A stretch of DNA of 7,675 bases from Romboutsia_C sp015668195 (GCF_015668195.1 NZ_JADPFC010000019.1:1-7675); one strand, 5' to 3'; shown: positions 1 to 4,746, numbered from the stretch's first letter. The notes: generated by a model from the sequence alone, not told the origin. Program-made: numbers and translations.

Positions 1-77
1 CATATACTCCTACCCAACCTACTTTTCCTGCAGGTATACTATACTCCATAGAACCACCTACCCCTTTACTCACTTGA
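1..77. repeat. Terminal direct repeat, left copy (contig circularity overlap)
   Basis: These 77 bases are identical to 7599-7675. The repeat lies inside one open reading frame that continues in frame across the join, so it is an assembly overlap of a circular molecule and not a biological duplication. Removing one copy gives a circle of about 7,598 bp. Confidence 0.95.
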
Positions 78-538
78 CTGCTTCTAGAAAGACTTCCTCC
101 TATTTTAGCTTTTATTACATTAAAAGCTCCTGCTTCTGACTCAATGTTACCAGTAAGTTGCCAATTAATTGTTTTAGATTGATTTACACTAGTTGTTAAT
201 TTCCCACCGCTCGTTCCTCTCGTGTCAAAACTGAATTTAGCAAGAATAAAAGCATCATACTTCGTTTCTTTTTTACTTGGTGCATAAGATCTTGGAGTTT
301 CGGTATAAAAAGTTCCACCATATGGTCTAATATTATCATCATTAACTTTTAAGTTTTTTAAAAACTGCTTATGATATTCTTCATTTGATTTTTTATCAAT
401 GTTTTCTAACTCTTCTTGACTAGATAATATTGGTTGTATAATCGCATCTTTATTTTCAAAAGCACTAATATTTTGTGGAACTAAAAATATGCCATTTAAT
501 AAAAGAAAAGATACGATTTTTTTAATATTTTTATTCAT
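1..538 (-). CDS. Secreted beta-rich protein, possible pore-forming toxin (N-terminal part; split by contig ends)
   Basis: First 179 codons of a 229-residue protein. The ATG is at 538, preceded by AAGGAG with 8 bases of spacing; reading continues through position 1 into 7598 and stops at 7447. Residues 1-26 form a Sec signal peptide (Lys-rich start, hydrophobic core 8-20, ISA just before the likely cleavage site), giving a mature protein of about 203 residues without cysteine. Residues about 114-190 are Ser/Thr/Gly-rich with alternating polarity: SVNQSKTINWQLTG, then a glycine-rich stretch, then MEYSIPAGKVGWVGVYA. From memory, this order of strands followed by a 'PAGK/PPGK' turn recalls the insertion module of aerolysin/ETX-MTX2-type beta pore formers, but I do not recognise the exact family. 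It is co-transcribed with the membrane-anchored 183-aa gene 14 bases downstream. A catabolite-repression-like site and a palindrome lie upstream. Secretion is well supported; toxin function is inference. Confidence 0.9.
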   Translation of the reverse strand, partial: MNKNIKKIVSFLLLNGIFLVPQNISAFENKDAIIQPILSSQEELENIDKKSNEEYHKQFLKNLKVNDDNIRPYGGTFYTETPRSYAPSKKETKYDAFILAKFSFDTRGTSGGKLTTSVNQSKTINWQLTGNIESEAGAFNVIKAKIGGSLSRSSQVSKGVGGSMEYSIPAGKVGWVGVY

Positions 539-585
539 AATCTCAACTCCTTGATTTAAATTAATTTTATATTAAAATAATATCA

Positions 586-599
586 AGTAAACGTTTTCA
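586..599. promoter_or_regulatory. Candidate CcpA (cre) operator before the secreted-protein operon
   Basis: AGTAAACGTTTTCA is a near palindrome around AAACGTTT. It fits the Bacillus cre pattern TGNAANCGNNNNCA except at the first base. With its flanks it fits the C. difficile CcpA consensus as I remember it (RRGAAAANGTTTTCWW) at all but one position. It lies about 48 bases upstream of the ATG at 538, where binding could block transcription. This suggests glucose repression of the operon. Confidence 0.45.
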
Positions 600-618
600 T
601 AAAAAGTCTTTAATTTTC

Positions 619-637
619 AGAATATTTATGATATTCT
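619..637. promoter_or_regulatory. Short palindrome upstream of the secreted-protein gene
   Basis: AGAATA and TATTCT are separated by 7 bases, an operator-sized dyad about 80 bases upstream of the start codon. No T-run follows in the minus direction, so an operator is more likely than a terminator. In so AT-rich a region chance remains possible. Confidence 0.3.
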
Positions 638-686
638 TTTTGTAAGCGAGTTTAAATGTAATATTTTTCCATACATATAGGATTAA

Positions 687-714
687 TATCACTTAAATTT
701 CTCTTTAAGGACTT
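687..714. repeat. Xer/dif-like 28-bp boundary site, copy 1
   Basis: Arm TATCACTTAAA, centre TTTCTC, arm TTTAAGGACTT. The inner CTTAAA and TTTAAG are perfect inverted repeats about a 6-bp centre. Related sites lie at 1337-1364, 1876-1903 and 2320-2347, one per accessory gene boundary, all in the same orientation. On the reverse strand the outer arm (AAGTCCTTAAA) agrees at 7 of 11 positions with the XerC arm of B. subtilis dif as I remember it; the other arm agrees poorly. Repeat status is solid; recombination function is inferred. Confidence 0.5.
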
Positions 715-733
715 AGATATTTGATATAAAGTT

Positions 734-773
734 AATGTCCTTAAAATCCAAATAAATGGATTCTAAGGGCATT
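734..773 (-). terminator. Hairpin downstream of the XRE regulator gene (terminator or processing element)
   Basis: The plus-strand arms CCTTAAAATCC (739-749) and GGATTCTAAGG (758-768) enclose an 8-base loop, with an outer AATG/CATT pair. In minus-strand RNA the only mismatch becomes a G-U pair, so the stem is better in that direction, downstream of the gene ending at 826. The U-tract afterwards is poor. A closely related hairpin at 1926-1965 keeps pairing by compensatory change. Confidence 0.5.
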
Positions 774-825
774 TTTACTAGATATCTTTAAATGTGTTTT
801 TAAGAACCAGTTGGATACGATCTTA

Positions 826-1206
826 TTAATTTTTATTTTTAAATAATAAAAAACTTTTAGCTAAGAGATATCCTATTATTCCTAATCCAATTCCAGATAC
901 ACCTAAACTTGGTACTATATCTTCAAATAAAAAACCTACTACTAACCCAATTCCACCAAATATACATGCAATAGTCCAACAAAAACTATCATCAGTTGTC
1001 TCAATTTCTTCTTCATCATAAATTAATGAATCTATAGTTACATCAAATATCCTAGCAATCGATTTTAAATTTTCAATATCAGGCATACCATTTTGGTTCT
1101 CCCATTTAGTAATAGCTTGCCTTGATACATTAAGTTTTTCTGCTAACTTTTCTTGTGAAAGTTCATTCTTTATTCTTAATGATTTTAATTTTTCTCCAAA
1201 ATTCAT
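826..1206 (-). CDS. Membrane-tethered XRE-family transcriptional regulator
   Basis: A 126-residue protein. Residues 4-62 are a Cro/C1-type (HTH_3) DNA-binding domain: GEKLKSLRIKNELSQEKLAEKL, then VSRQAITKWENQNGMPDIENL with the typical recognition helix and W-E-N sequence. After an acidic linker (64-73), two hydrophobic segments (about 76-94 and 101-122) form a membrane hairpin, so the repressor is probably tethered to the inner face of the membrane. The start at 1206 is preferred over the ATG two codons earlier because GGAGG lies about 7 bases before it and almost touches the earlier one. HTH-plus-two-TM regulators of this kind are common in Firmicutes beside peptide or toxin genes; the target here is unknown. 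A tandem TGCTACT repeat upstream is a possible autoregulatory operator. The gene forms a cassette of its own between the boundary sites at 687 and 1337. Confidence 0.88.
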   Translation of the reverse strand: MNFGEKLKSLRIKNELSQEKLAEKLNVSRQAITKWENQNGMPDIENLKSIARIFDVTIDSLIYDEEEIETTDDSFCWTIACIFGGIGLVVGFLFEDIVPSLGVSGIGLGIIGYLLAKSFLLFKNKN

Positions 1207-1251
1207 TGTCATCCCTCCTCCACCATAATATAAAAATAATCAAAATTTTAC

Positions 1252-1279
1252 TGCTACTTATCATTTCTATATTGCTACT
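1252..1279. promoter_or_regulatory. Tandem TGCTACT repeat upstream of the XRE gene (candidate operator)
   Basis: TGCTACT occurs at 1252-1258 and 1273-1279, exactly 21 bases apart, or two helical turns, 46-73 bases upstream of the ATG at 1206. Such spacing suits a dimeric repressor binding one face of the helix, possibly the adjacent XRE protein. Confidence 0.35.
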
Positions 1280-1336
1280 AATAGTTTCATATCCTATATT
1301 TCAATAGAATAAATATATCAAATTTCAAAACATAAC

Positions 1337-1364
1337 TATCATTTAAATTTCACTTTATAGACTT
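1337..1364. repeat. Xer/dif-like 28-bp boundary site, copy 2
   Basis: Arm TATCATTTAAA, centre TTTCAC, arm TTTATAGACTT. It is the divergent relative of the sites at 687 and 1876. It also shares a TTCAAAA and a TAACTATCA just upstream with the 1876 copy, so homology to that copy extends beyond the 28 bp. It separates the XRE gene from the 134-aa gene. Confidence 0.45.
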
Positions 1365-1365
1365 G

Positions 1366-1395
1366 TTGCTTTAAACACCTAAACTAGAATATTAT
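1366..1395 (+). promoter_or_regulatory. Candidate promoter of the 134-aa gene
   Basis: TTGCTT (1366-1371) and TATTAT (1390-1395) are 18 bases apart and lie 33 bases before the ATG at 1428. The -35 box starts one base after the 28-bp boundary site ends, so rearrangement at that site would leave the promoter with its gene. Confidence 0.45.
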
Positions 1396-1427
1396 TTTTA
1401 ATATACTATATATCTAAAGGAGTATTT

Positions 1428-1832
1428 ATGGAAAAAGCAATTACACAATTTAAATATAATCGTTATTCTTCAAAATATATTCTCAATTTGTGGGAAAATG
1501 CAGATAAAGAATCAAATATCGTTACAATAGAATCTGAGTCTGAAGGCTTTTCTATTGATATAGATGGTCACAAATCTATAGATTCAAATTTAGTAATAGA
1601 TTTTTTATCAAATATAAAAGAATTTGATAATACTGTTCAAAAATTTACTCATGATACTTATATTAAAGGAAATTATGAAATTAGAAATTACATTGTTTCT
1701 TTAGAATGGATTTCCTTTGAAAAAAATGAAGTAGTGCTTGGCTATTGGGGAGAATTTGTTAATATAGAGTTAAGAGCTATATTTAATCTAAAAGATGGAA
1801 TCTGGAAAAATATCGATATATACTATCAATAA
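1428..1832 (+). CDS. Hypothetical cytosolic protein, 134 aa (possible immunity-type protein)
   Basis: A 134-residue protein with no signal peptide or membrane segment, acidic overall. AAAGGAG lies 5 bases before the ATG, so the start is firm. The C-terminal part, around VVLGYWGEFVNIELRA followed by a DGIW motif, recalls small clostridial and bacillar proteins of the DUF2262/DUF6985 kind, which bind no known ligand and often sit near polymorphic toxin systems; this is resemblance from memory and not a firm family call. It is the only accessory gene on the plus strand. It sits alone between the boundary sites at 1337 and 1876 with its own promoter, so it behaves as a self-contained cassette. 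An immunity or antitoxin role is possible but not shown by the sequence. Confidence 0.8.
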   Translation: MEKAITQFKYNRYSSKYILNLWENADKESNIVTIESESEGFSIDIDGHKSIDSNLVIDFLSNIKEFDNTVQKFTHDTYIKGNYEIRNYIVSLEWISFEKNEVVLGYWGEFVNIELRAIFNLKDGIWKNIDIYYQ

Positions 1833-1875
1833 TAAAAATATATAAAATAATTATATCAATATGTTCAAAAGTAAC

Positions 1876-1903
1876 TATCACTTAAATTCTCGTTTAAGGA
1901 CTA
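1876..1903. repeat. Xer/dif-like 28-bp boundary site, copy 3
   Basis: Arm TATCACTTAAA, centre TTCTCG, arm TTTAAGGACTA. The first arm is identical to that of the copy at 687 and the second differs by one base, while the 6-bp centre differs at four positions. When the second arm is reversed (TAGTCCTTAAA) it matches the first arm at 8 of 11 positions. Similarity to the 687 copy continues through the next 80 bases, including a hairpin. Confidence 0.5.
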
Positions 1904-1925
1904 GTTATCTATTTTAAATAAAGTT

Positions 1926-1965
1926 AATACCCTTAAAATCTATTTATTTGGATTCTAAGGGTATT
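1926..1965 (-). terminator. Hairpin downstream of the 73-aa gene (relative of the 734-773 hairpin)
   Basis: The arms AATACCCTTAAAATC (1926-1940) and GATTCTAAGGGTATT (1951-1965) pair at 14 of 15 positions, with a 10-base loop. In minus-strand RNA the odd position is a G-U pair. It lies 25 bases after the stop at 1990 and also after the plus-strand gene ending at 1832, so it could end transcription from both sides. The T-tracts are weak in both directions. Confidence 0.55.
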
Positions 1966-1989
1966 TCTACTAGATACCTTTAAGCAAGT

Positions 1990-2211
1990 TTATAAGAATA
2001 CATAAAGTATTAAACTCAATAAATATAAGCCAATTAAAATTAATTTTACTTTTTTTCTTATTTTACTTGTATATAACGAATATACAATTCCTAATATAGC
2101 AAGTACATAAATAGGAATTGAAATAGATTTACTTTCAATAAAATTGTTTATTGTCAAAAGTAACATTGTACAAATAAAAAAAATCCATAAATTTACATTT
2201 TTGAAATCCAT
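1990..2211 (-). CDS. Small three-helix membrane protein, 73 aa
   Basis: A 73-residue, strongly hydrophobic protein with three likely transmembrane helices (about 8-22, 31-49 and 55-73) and a short basic loop KIRKKVK at 50-56. The ATG at 2211 is chosen because AAGGGGAG lies 5 bases before it; the frame is open further upstream to an ATG at 2244, but that one has no ribosome binding site. No family is recognised. Small multi-helix proteins like this can be bacteriocin immunity proteins, holin-like proteins or TA-type toxins, and the sequence does not decide between them. It occupies its own cassette between the boundary sites at 1876 and 2320. Confidence 0.75.
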   Translation of the reverse strand: MDFKNVNLWIFFICTMLLLTINNFIESKSISIPIYVLAILGIVYSLYTSKIRKKVKLILIGLYLLSLILYVFL

Positions 2212-2319
2212 AATTACTCCCCTTATACACATGATATAAGTCAATTATATGTTATGTTTTTCAGAATATAAAGATTGTAATGATTATTATTTTCAATCAA
2301 TTAGAAAGTTTAACCTAAC

Positions 2320-2347
2320 AAGTCTTAAAATTCACATTTAGGGATTA
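2320..2347. repeat. Xer/dif-like 28-bp boundary site, copy 4 (divergent)
   Basis: Arm AAGTCTTAAAA, centre TTCACA, arm TTTAGGGATTA. It aligns without gaps to the 1876 copy, with the right arm and the following GTTA well kept and the left arm diverged. As at 687 and 1876, a hairpin follows soon after, though its sequence here is unrelated. It is the outer limit of the run of single-gene cassettes. Confidence 0.4.
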
Positions 2348-2358
2348 GTTAAACATAT

Positions 2359-2415
2359 AAAAGAGTGTATCTATTGAAATTACTATATCTCAGTAAATAC
2401 ACTCTTTTTCCTTTT
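2359..2415 (+). terminator. Strong rho-independent terminator-like hairpin
   Basis: AAAAGAGTGTAT (2359-2370) pairs perfectly with ATACACTCTTTT (2397-2408) and is followed by two T-runs. The loop is 26 bases long. The T-run favours plus-strand termination, but no plus-strand gene is close; from the minus side it lies about 210 bases beyond the lipoprotein gene and also has a short U-stretch, so it may insulate in both directions. Confidence 0.6.
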
Positions 2416-2459
2416 TTTAGTTTTCCATGAAACTTTACTTTTTAAAATTTTTAAAATTC

Positions 2460-2501
2460 GATATAAATAAATCAATTTACCCTTTTTGATTTATTTATAT
2501 C
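2460..2501. repeat. Perfect 16-bp inverted repeat
   Basis: GATATAAATAAATCAA (2460-2475) and its exact reverse complement (2486-2501) enclose a 10-base loop. The stem is almost all A-T. It lies about 120 bases downstream of the lipoprotein gene, so it may protect or end that transcript, but it lacks a T-tract typical of an intrinsic terminator. Confidence 0.6.
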
Positions 2502-2621
2502 TGTATTATTTGTATTTATTCTGCATTTTCATTTAAATAATTAAATCATTTATTTATCTATCAATATATGTATATTCTAAATTATTTTATCTTTTGTTAG
2601 TTAAATACATGAAACAAAAAT

Positions 2622-3083
2622 TTATCCTGTATACATATTTTTAATCGTGTATTTATTTGCTCCAACTTCTTCAATATCAAGTATCAAATATTTATCTTTT
2701 ACCCAATTATCTTTTGAAATTACTCCATTCCCTGTTTCAAATACAGTTGCATATCCATCAATGGATTGTAAATCGAAATTTATTTCTACTTCAAATGCTT
2801 TATCATTTAATTCTTTTATTATTTTTATATCATTAAATTTATAATCTTTTAGGATGTTAATCTTTTTATTTTCTGCACTTTTATAGTCCTCATAATTTTC
2901 ATATGTTGACTTTAAATATTCTTCAAAAACAATCTTAGATATTTCAATTTTATTTTCGTTTTTAATTTCAACTATTGGAAAGCTATAATCTAATTCAGTT
3001 TGGTCAGAATCACTATCCTTACATCCTACTAAAATAAAAATAGGTAGCATTAGCATTAATAAATATTTTTTAATTTTTTTCAT
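2622..3083 (-). CDS. Lipoprotein of unknown function
   Basis: A 153-residue protein with a clear type II signal: basic start MKKIKK, hydrophobic core 8-18, and lipobox LVGC with Cys21 as the lipidated residue, followed by a Ser/Asp linker. In a Gram-positive cell it would be anchored on the outer face of the membrane. The mature part is acidic and alternates predicted helix (EISKIVFEEYLKSTYENYEDYKSAE) and strands (DIKIIKELNDKAFEVEINFDLQS), resembling the small NTF2-like or cystatin-like extracellular domains often found on clostridial lipoproteins, but no specific family is recognised. AAAGGTGAG lies 6 bases before the ATG. The gene is transcribed alone. It could protect the host against the plasmid's own secreted protein or a phage, which is speculation. 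Confidence 0.85.
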   Translation of the reverse strand: MKKIKKYLLMLMLPIFILVGCKDSDSDQTELDYSFPIVEIKNENKIEISKIVFEEYLKSTYENYEDYKSAENKKINILKDYKFNDIKIIKELNDKAFEVEINFDLQSIDGYATVFETGNGVISKDNWVKDKYLILDIEEVGANKYTIKNMYTG

Positions 3084-3119
3084 ATTTCACTCACCTTTAT
3101 TTTATATATGTGATAACAA

Positions 3120-3599
3120 TTATATATTATTTTTCATATACTCATATAATGCCATAGATAATATATCTTGTACCTTATAATTTGAATTTTCTTTACAGAA
3201 TTTGCTAAATTCTTTTTGAACATCTTCATAAAGTCTATAACATCTTGATACAGTTTTTCCTTCAAACTTTTTTATATTTATTTGCTTTGATGATGAGCTA
3301 TTTAATCTATCTTCTATACCTTTTATTTTCGTTTCTAAGGCCTTTACTTTGCATTCTAATTCATTTGTATTACTTTTGCATTTATTCCCTTCTCGTAACT
3401 TTTTATTCGCTTCTAAGTTAATGTATTTACTTTGGTCTTTATCAAATATATATCCTTGTTTCAAAAATCTTTTTCTAATTGTTGACCTCGATACTTTTAT
3501 ATCCTCACATATCTTAGTTAGTGTTTTATTTTCTAAATTTTGATTTATATATTCTATCTGCTCCTTCACTTCTAACTCATTAAATTTTTCTTTTCCCAT
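3120..3599 (-). CDS. Plasmid regulator with HTH, coiled coil and RHH-like C-terminus
   Basis: A 159-residue basic protein. Residues about 24-46 (KTLTKICEDIKVSRSTIRKRFLK) form a helix-turn-helix. Residues about 78-100 are a likely coiled coil. Residues about 115-158 read like a ribbon-helix-helix unit: a short strand (KTVSRCYRLY), a helix (EDVQKEFSKFCKENS), a turn, then a helix (VQDILSMALYEYMKNN). The start at 3599 has AGGGGG about 10 bases upstream. The position beside a 620-bp gene-free region with iteron-like repeats, and AATACAAAAGTATT palindromes at its own promoter, fit an autoregulated copy-control or segregation protein. From memory, similar HTH/coiled-coil proteins accompany rep genes on clostridial plasmids. 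A purely transcriptional role is equally possible. Confidence 0.8.
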   Translation of the reverse strand: MGKEKFNELEVKEQIEYINQNLENKTLTKICEDIKVSRSTIRKRFLKQGYIFDKDQSKYINLEANKKLREGNKCKSNTNELECKVKALETKIKGIEDRLNSSSSKQINIKKFEGKTVSRCYRLYEDVQKEFSKFCKENSNYKVQDILSMALYEYMKNNI

Positions 3600-3614
3600 T
3601 AAAATTTATCCCCC

Positions 3615-3706
3615 TAATACAAAAGTATTTATTGTATTTATATTAAATAAAAATTTTTCTATCTCCTCTAAAAAAATAAATTTCTTTTGCATTACTTTTG
3701 TATTAA
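3615..3706. promoter_or_regulatory. Pair of TAATACAAAAGTATT operators upstream of the 159-aa regulator
   Basis: TAATACAAAAGTATT (3615-3629) is a palindrome (AATAC and GTATT around AAAA) that overlaps the ribosome binding site region. A near copy in the opposite sense, ATTACTTTTGTATTAA, lies at 3691-3706. A promoter for the minus-strand gene is expected between them. Two spaced copies suggest autoregulation, possibly by looping. Confidence 0.45.
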
Positions 3707-3875
3707 TTTAGATTTTCTTTAATAATTTTTTATAAAATTTCTCTCTTACTTTTCTATTTTTATAATTTTATTTTCAATTATTTTTTTAGAAAATATTTTT
3801 TGAGTTAGCGAAAAAAATACAAAACAAAATTTTAAAATTTATTTTTGAAATTTTGTAAAAAAGAGCATAAGGAGA

Positions 3876-3955
3876 TTTTGTACCCATCTTCGATTGGTAG
3901 CTAGGCAAAGCCTAGCAATTCTCTAAAATAAAACATTAAAATCATGGGTACAAAA
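3876..3955. repeat. Nested inverted repeat in the candidate origin
   Basis: The outer arms TTTTGTACCCAT (3876-3887) and ATGGGTACAAAA (3944-3955) are perfect 12-bp inverted repeats 56 bases apart. Inside, GCTAGGC (3900-3906) and GCCTAGC (3910-3916) form a perfect 7-bp stem with an AAA loop. The inner stem is GC-rich in a very AT-rich setting, so it probably matters. It could be an origin dyad, a single-strand initiation site or a structured control RNA. Confidence 0.6.
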
Positions 3956-3970
3956 AAATACCTCTATACA

Positions 3971-4028
3971 CACCTTTTGAACACCATTCCCCACACTCTT
4001 CCACACCTCTAGCCACCTTTTGAACACC
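3971..4028. repeat. Iteron-like direct repeats in the candidate origin
   Basis: CACCTTTTGAACACC occurs exactly at 3971-3985 and 4014-4028, starts 43 bases apart (about four helical turns). Between them lie further CCACAC words. The strand bias (almost all C on the plus strand) is unlike the surrounding sequence. Such repeats are typical Rep-binding sites; the Rep HTH at 4864 is the likely partner. Confidence 0.5.
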
Positions 4029-4169
4029 TACTTTTTAGTATTAACTTGAAGAAAAAATATAGATTTTACAAAAAAATAACTCTCTTTTTTATGCACCCCA
4101 ATTAGATTTTTTGCATTATATTTTTATATTTTTTTAATAAACTTTCACTAACTTTTAAAAGTAAAAAAT

Positions 4170-4211
4170 AAAAAGCCGAGATAAAATTTTAATTTTTCAT
4201 CTCGACTTTTT
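4170..4211 (-). terminator. Terminator of the 116-aa/52-aa unit
   Basis: The plus-strand arms AAAAAGCCGAGAT (4170-4182) and ATCTCGACTTTTT (4199-4211) enclose a 16-base loop. In minus-strand RNA the single mismatch becomes a G-U pair and the stem ends in a U-run, 10 bases after the stop at 4221. With a T-run at both ends it may work in both directions, shielding the origin region. Confidence 0.75.
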
Positions 4212-4220
4212 ATAAAAGTT

Positions 4221-4379
4221 CTATTTATTTTTTTCTAAAGTTAAAGTTTCTTTTGTATTTCTATTTACATAAACATAAATTAATTCTGTTTGTCTTTCTA
4301 ATAACCATTCGTCTGAATTATATCCATTATCCATTAATAAATCTCTTTGTTTTCTAGTTAATTTTCTTCCGTGCTTCAA
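4221..4379 (-). CDS. Small DUF6906-like protein, 52 aa, TTG start
   Basis: A 52-residue basic protein beginning at a TTG codon: (M)KHGRKLTRKQRDLLMDNGY, then NSDEWLLERQTE and a strand-like tail. This follows the small Firmicute family I know as DUF6906, whose members start M-K-H/N-G-K/R-x-P/L-T-R/K-x-Q and have a conserved N-x-x-x-W-L. Function is unknown; members are frequent in phages and plasmids. The TTG is chosen because AGGAG (4388-4392) lies exactly 8 bases upstream and because family members begin at this point. An in-frame ATG at 4403 and another at 4457 lie further upstream, but both overlap the preceding gene and lack a good ribosome binding site. Only one base separates this start from the stop of the 116-aa gene, so the two are translationally linked. 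Confidence 0.75.
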   Translation of the reverse strand: MKHGRKLTRKQRDLLMDNGYNSDEWLLERQTELIYVYVNRNTKETLTLEKNK

Positions 4380-4380
4380 A

Positions 4381-4731
4381 TTATTTTCTCCTAATCTGTC
4401 CATCTTTTTTATAACTTTTAAAACTAAATACATTATCTTTATATACTTTTTTCTCAACTTTTTTTATTGGTTCTTCTTTTGCTCTTCTCTTATTTAATCT
4501 TTCAATAAAAGCATTCTTTGCCTTTTCTAATAGTTCATTACTTACAACTACATACTGAAATGTTTGTTTATCTAAATATCTATGTAATCCATCTTCTTCT
4601 ATATCATTTGGTAAAACATAATCTATATAATCATTTAATAATTCTTCATTACTCAAAGTTCTATCATAATCTTTTAAGTAAAAAGTAATACTACCACTTA
4701 TTTTTTGCCATAACTTTTTATCATCAATCAT
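4381..4731 (-). CDS. Hypothetical plasmid protein, 116 aa
   Basis: A 116-residue charged protein with no signal or membrane segment. GGAG lies about 7 bases before the ATG at 4731. The N-terminal two thirds looks helical (LWQKISGSITFYLKD, NEELLNDYIDYVLP, then NELLEKAKNAFIERLNKRR) and the C-terminal third is a lysine-rich tail (KKVEKKVYKDN and onward) likely to touch nucleic acid. I do not recognise the family. It is followed after one base by the 52-aa gene and preceded by rep, with 132 bases between. It is therefore in the replication block and may be an accessory or copy-control factor; this is inferred from position only. Confidence 0.75.
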   Translation of the reverse strand: MIDDKKLWQKISGSITFYLKDYDRTLSNEELLNDYIDYVLPNDIEEDGLHRYLDKQTFQYVVVSNELLEKAKNAFIERLNKRRAKEEPIKKVEKKVYKDNVFSFKSYKKDGQIRRK

Positions 4732-4746
4732 AAAAACTCTCCTTTT

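Larger units (their letters stand above)
536..825. other. Intergenic region upstream of the secreted-protein gene
   Basis: About 290 bases between the secreted-protein ATG and the stop of the XRE regulator. It holds, from the gene outward: the AAGGAG ribosome binding site (about 547-552), an AT-rich promoter-like stretch with weak -10 candidates, a cre-like site (586-599), a short palindrome (619-637), an 11-6-11 Xer-like site (687-714) and a hairpin (734-773). No coding sequence is apparent. Confidence 0.7.
2212..2621. other. Gene-free region between the 73-aa gene and the lipoprotein gene
   Basis: About 410 bases with no convincing open frame on either strand. It contains the fourth Xer-like boundary site (2320-2347), a strong 12-bp hairpin with T-runs (2359-2408), a perfect 16-bp inverted repeat (2460-2501) and otherwise plain AT-rich sequence. 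The 73-aa gene promoter should lie within about 2215-2310 but no box stands out. Confidence 0.65.
3600..4169. other. Gene-free region, candidate replication origin
   Basis: About 570 bases with no plausible gene on either strand. From left to right: the operator pair of the 159-aa gene; an extremely AT-rich stretch (about 3710-3860) that would melt easily; a nested inverted repeat (3876-3955); C-rich iteron-like repeats (3971-4028); and another AT-rich stretch. An easily melted tract beside iterons and dyads is the usual build of a plasmid origin, and no better site exists elsewhere in the molecule. Confidence 0.5.

Noticed and set aside
687..1985. Miniature transposon (MITE) made of the two ~105-bp repeats
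   Set aside because: There are only weak terminal inverted repeats, no clear target-site duplication, and the 28-bp part occurs alone at 1337 and 2320, which fits a site-specific module better.
2647..2844. Plus-strand open frame opposite the lipoprotein gene
   Set aside because: It lies wholly antisense to a gene with a clear lipobox and ribosome binding site, and has no good ribosome binding site of its own.
3349..3543. Plus-strand open frame opposite the 159-aa regulator
   Set aside because: It is antisense to a well-supported HTH gene and its hydrophobic composition is what the complement of Lys/Glu-rich codons gives.
3971..4028. CRISPR-like repeat pair
   Set aside because: There are only two 15-bp repeats with a single 28-base spacer, no cas genes, and the setting is that of origin iterons.
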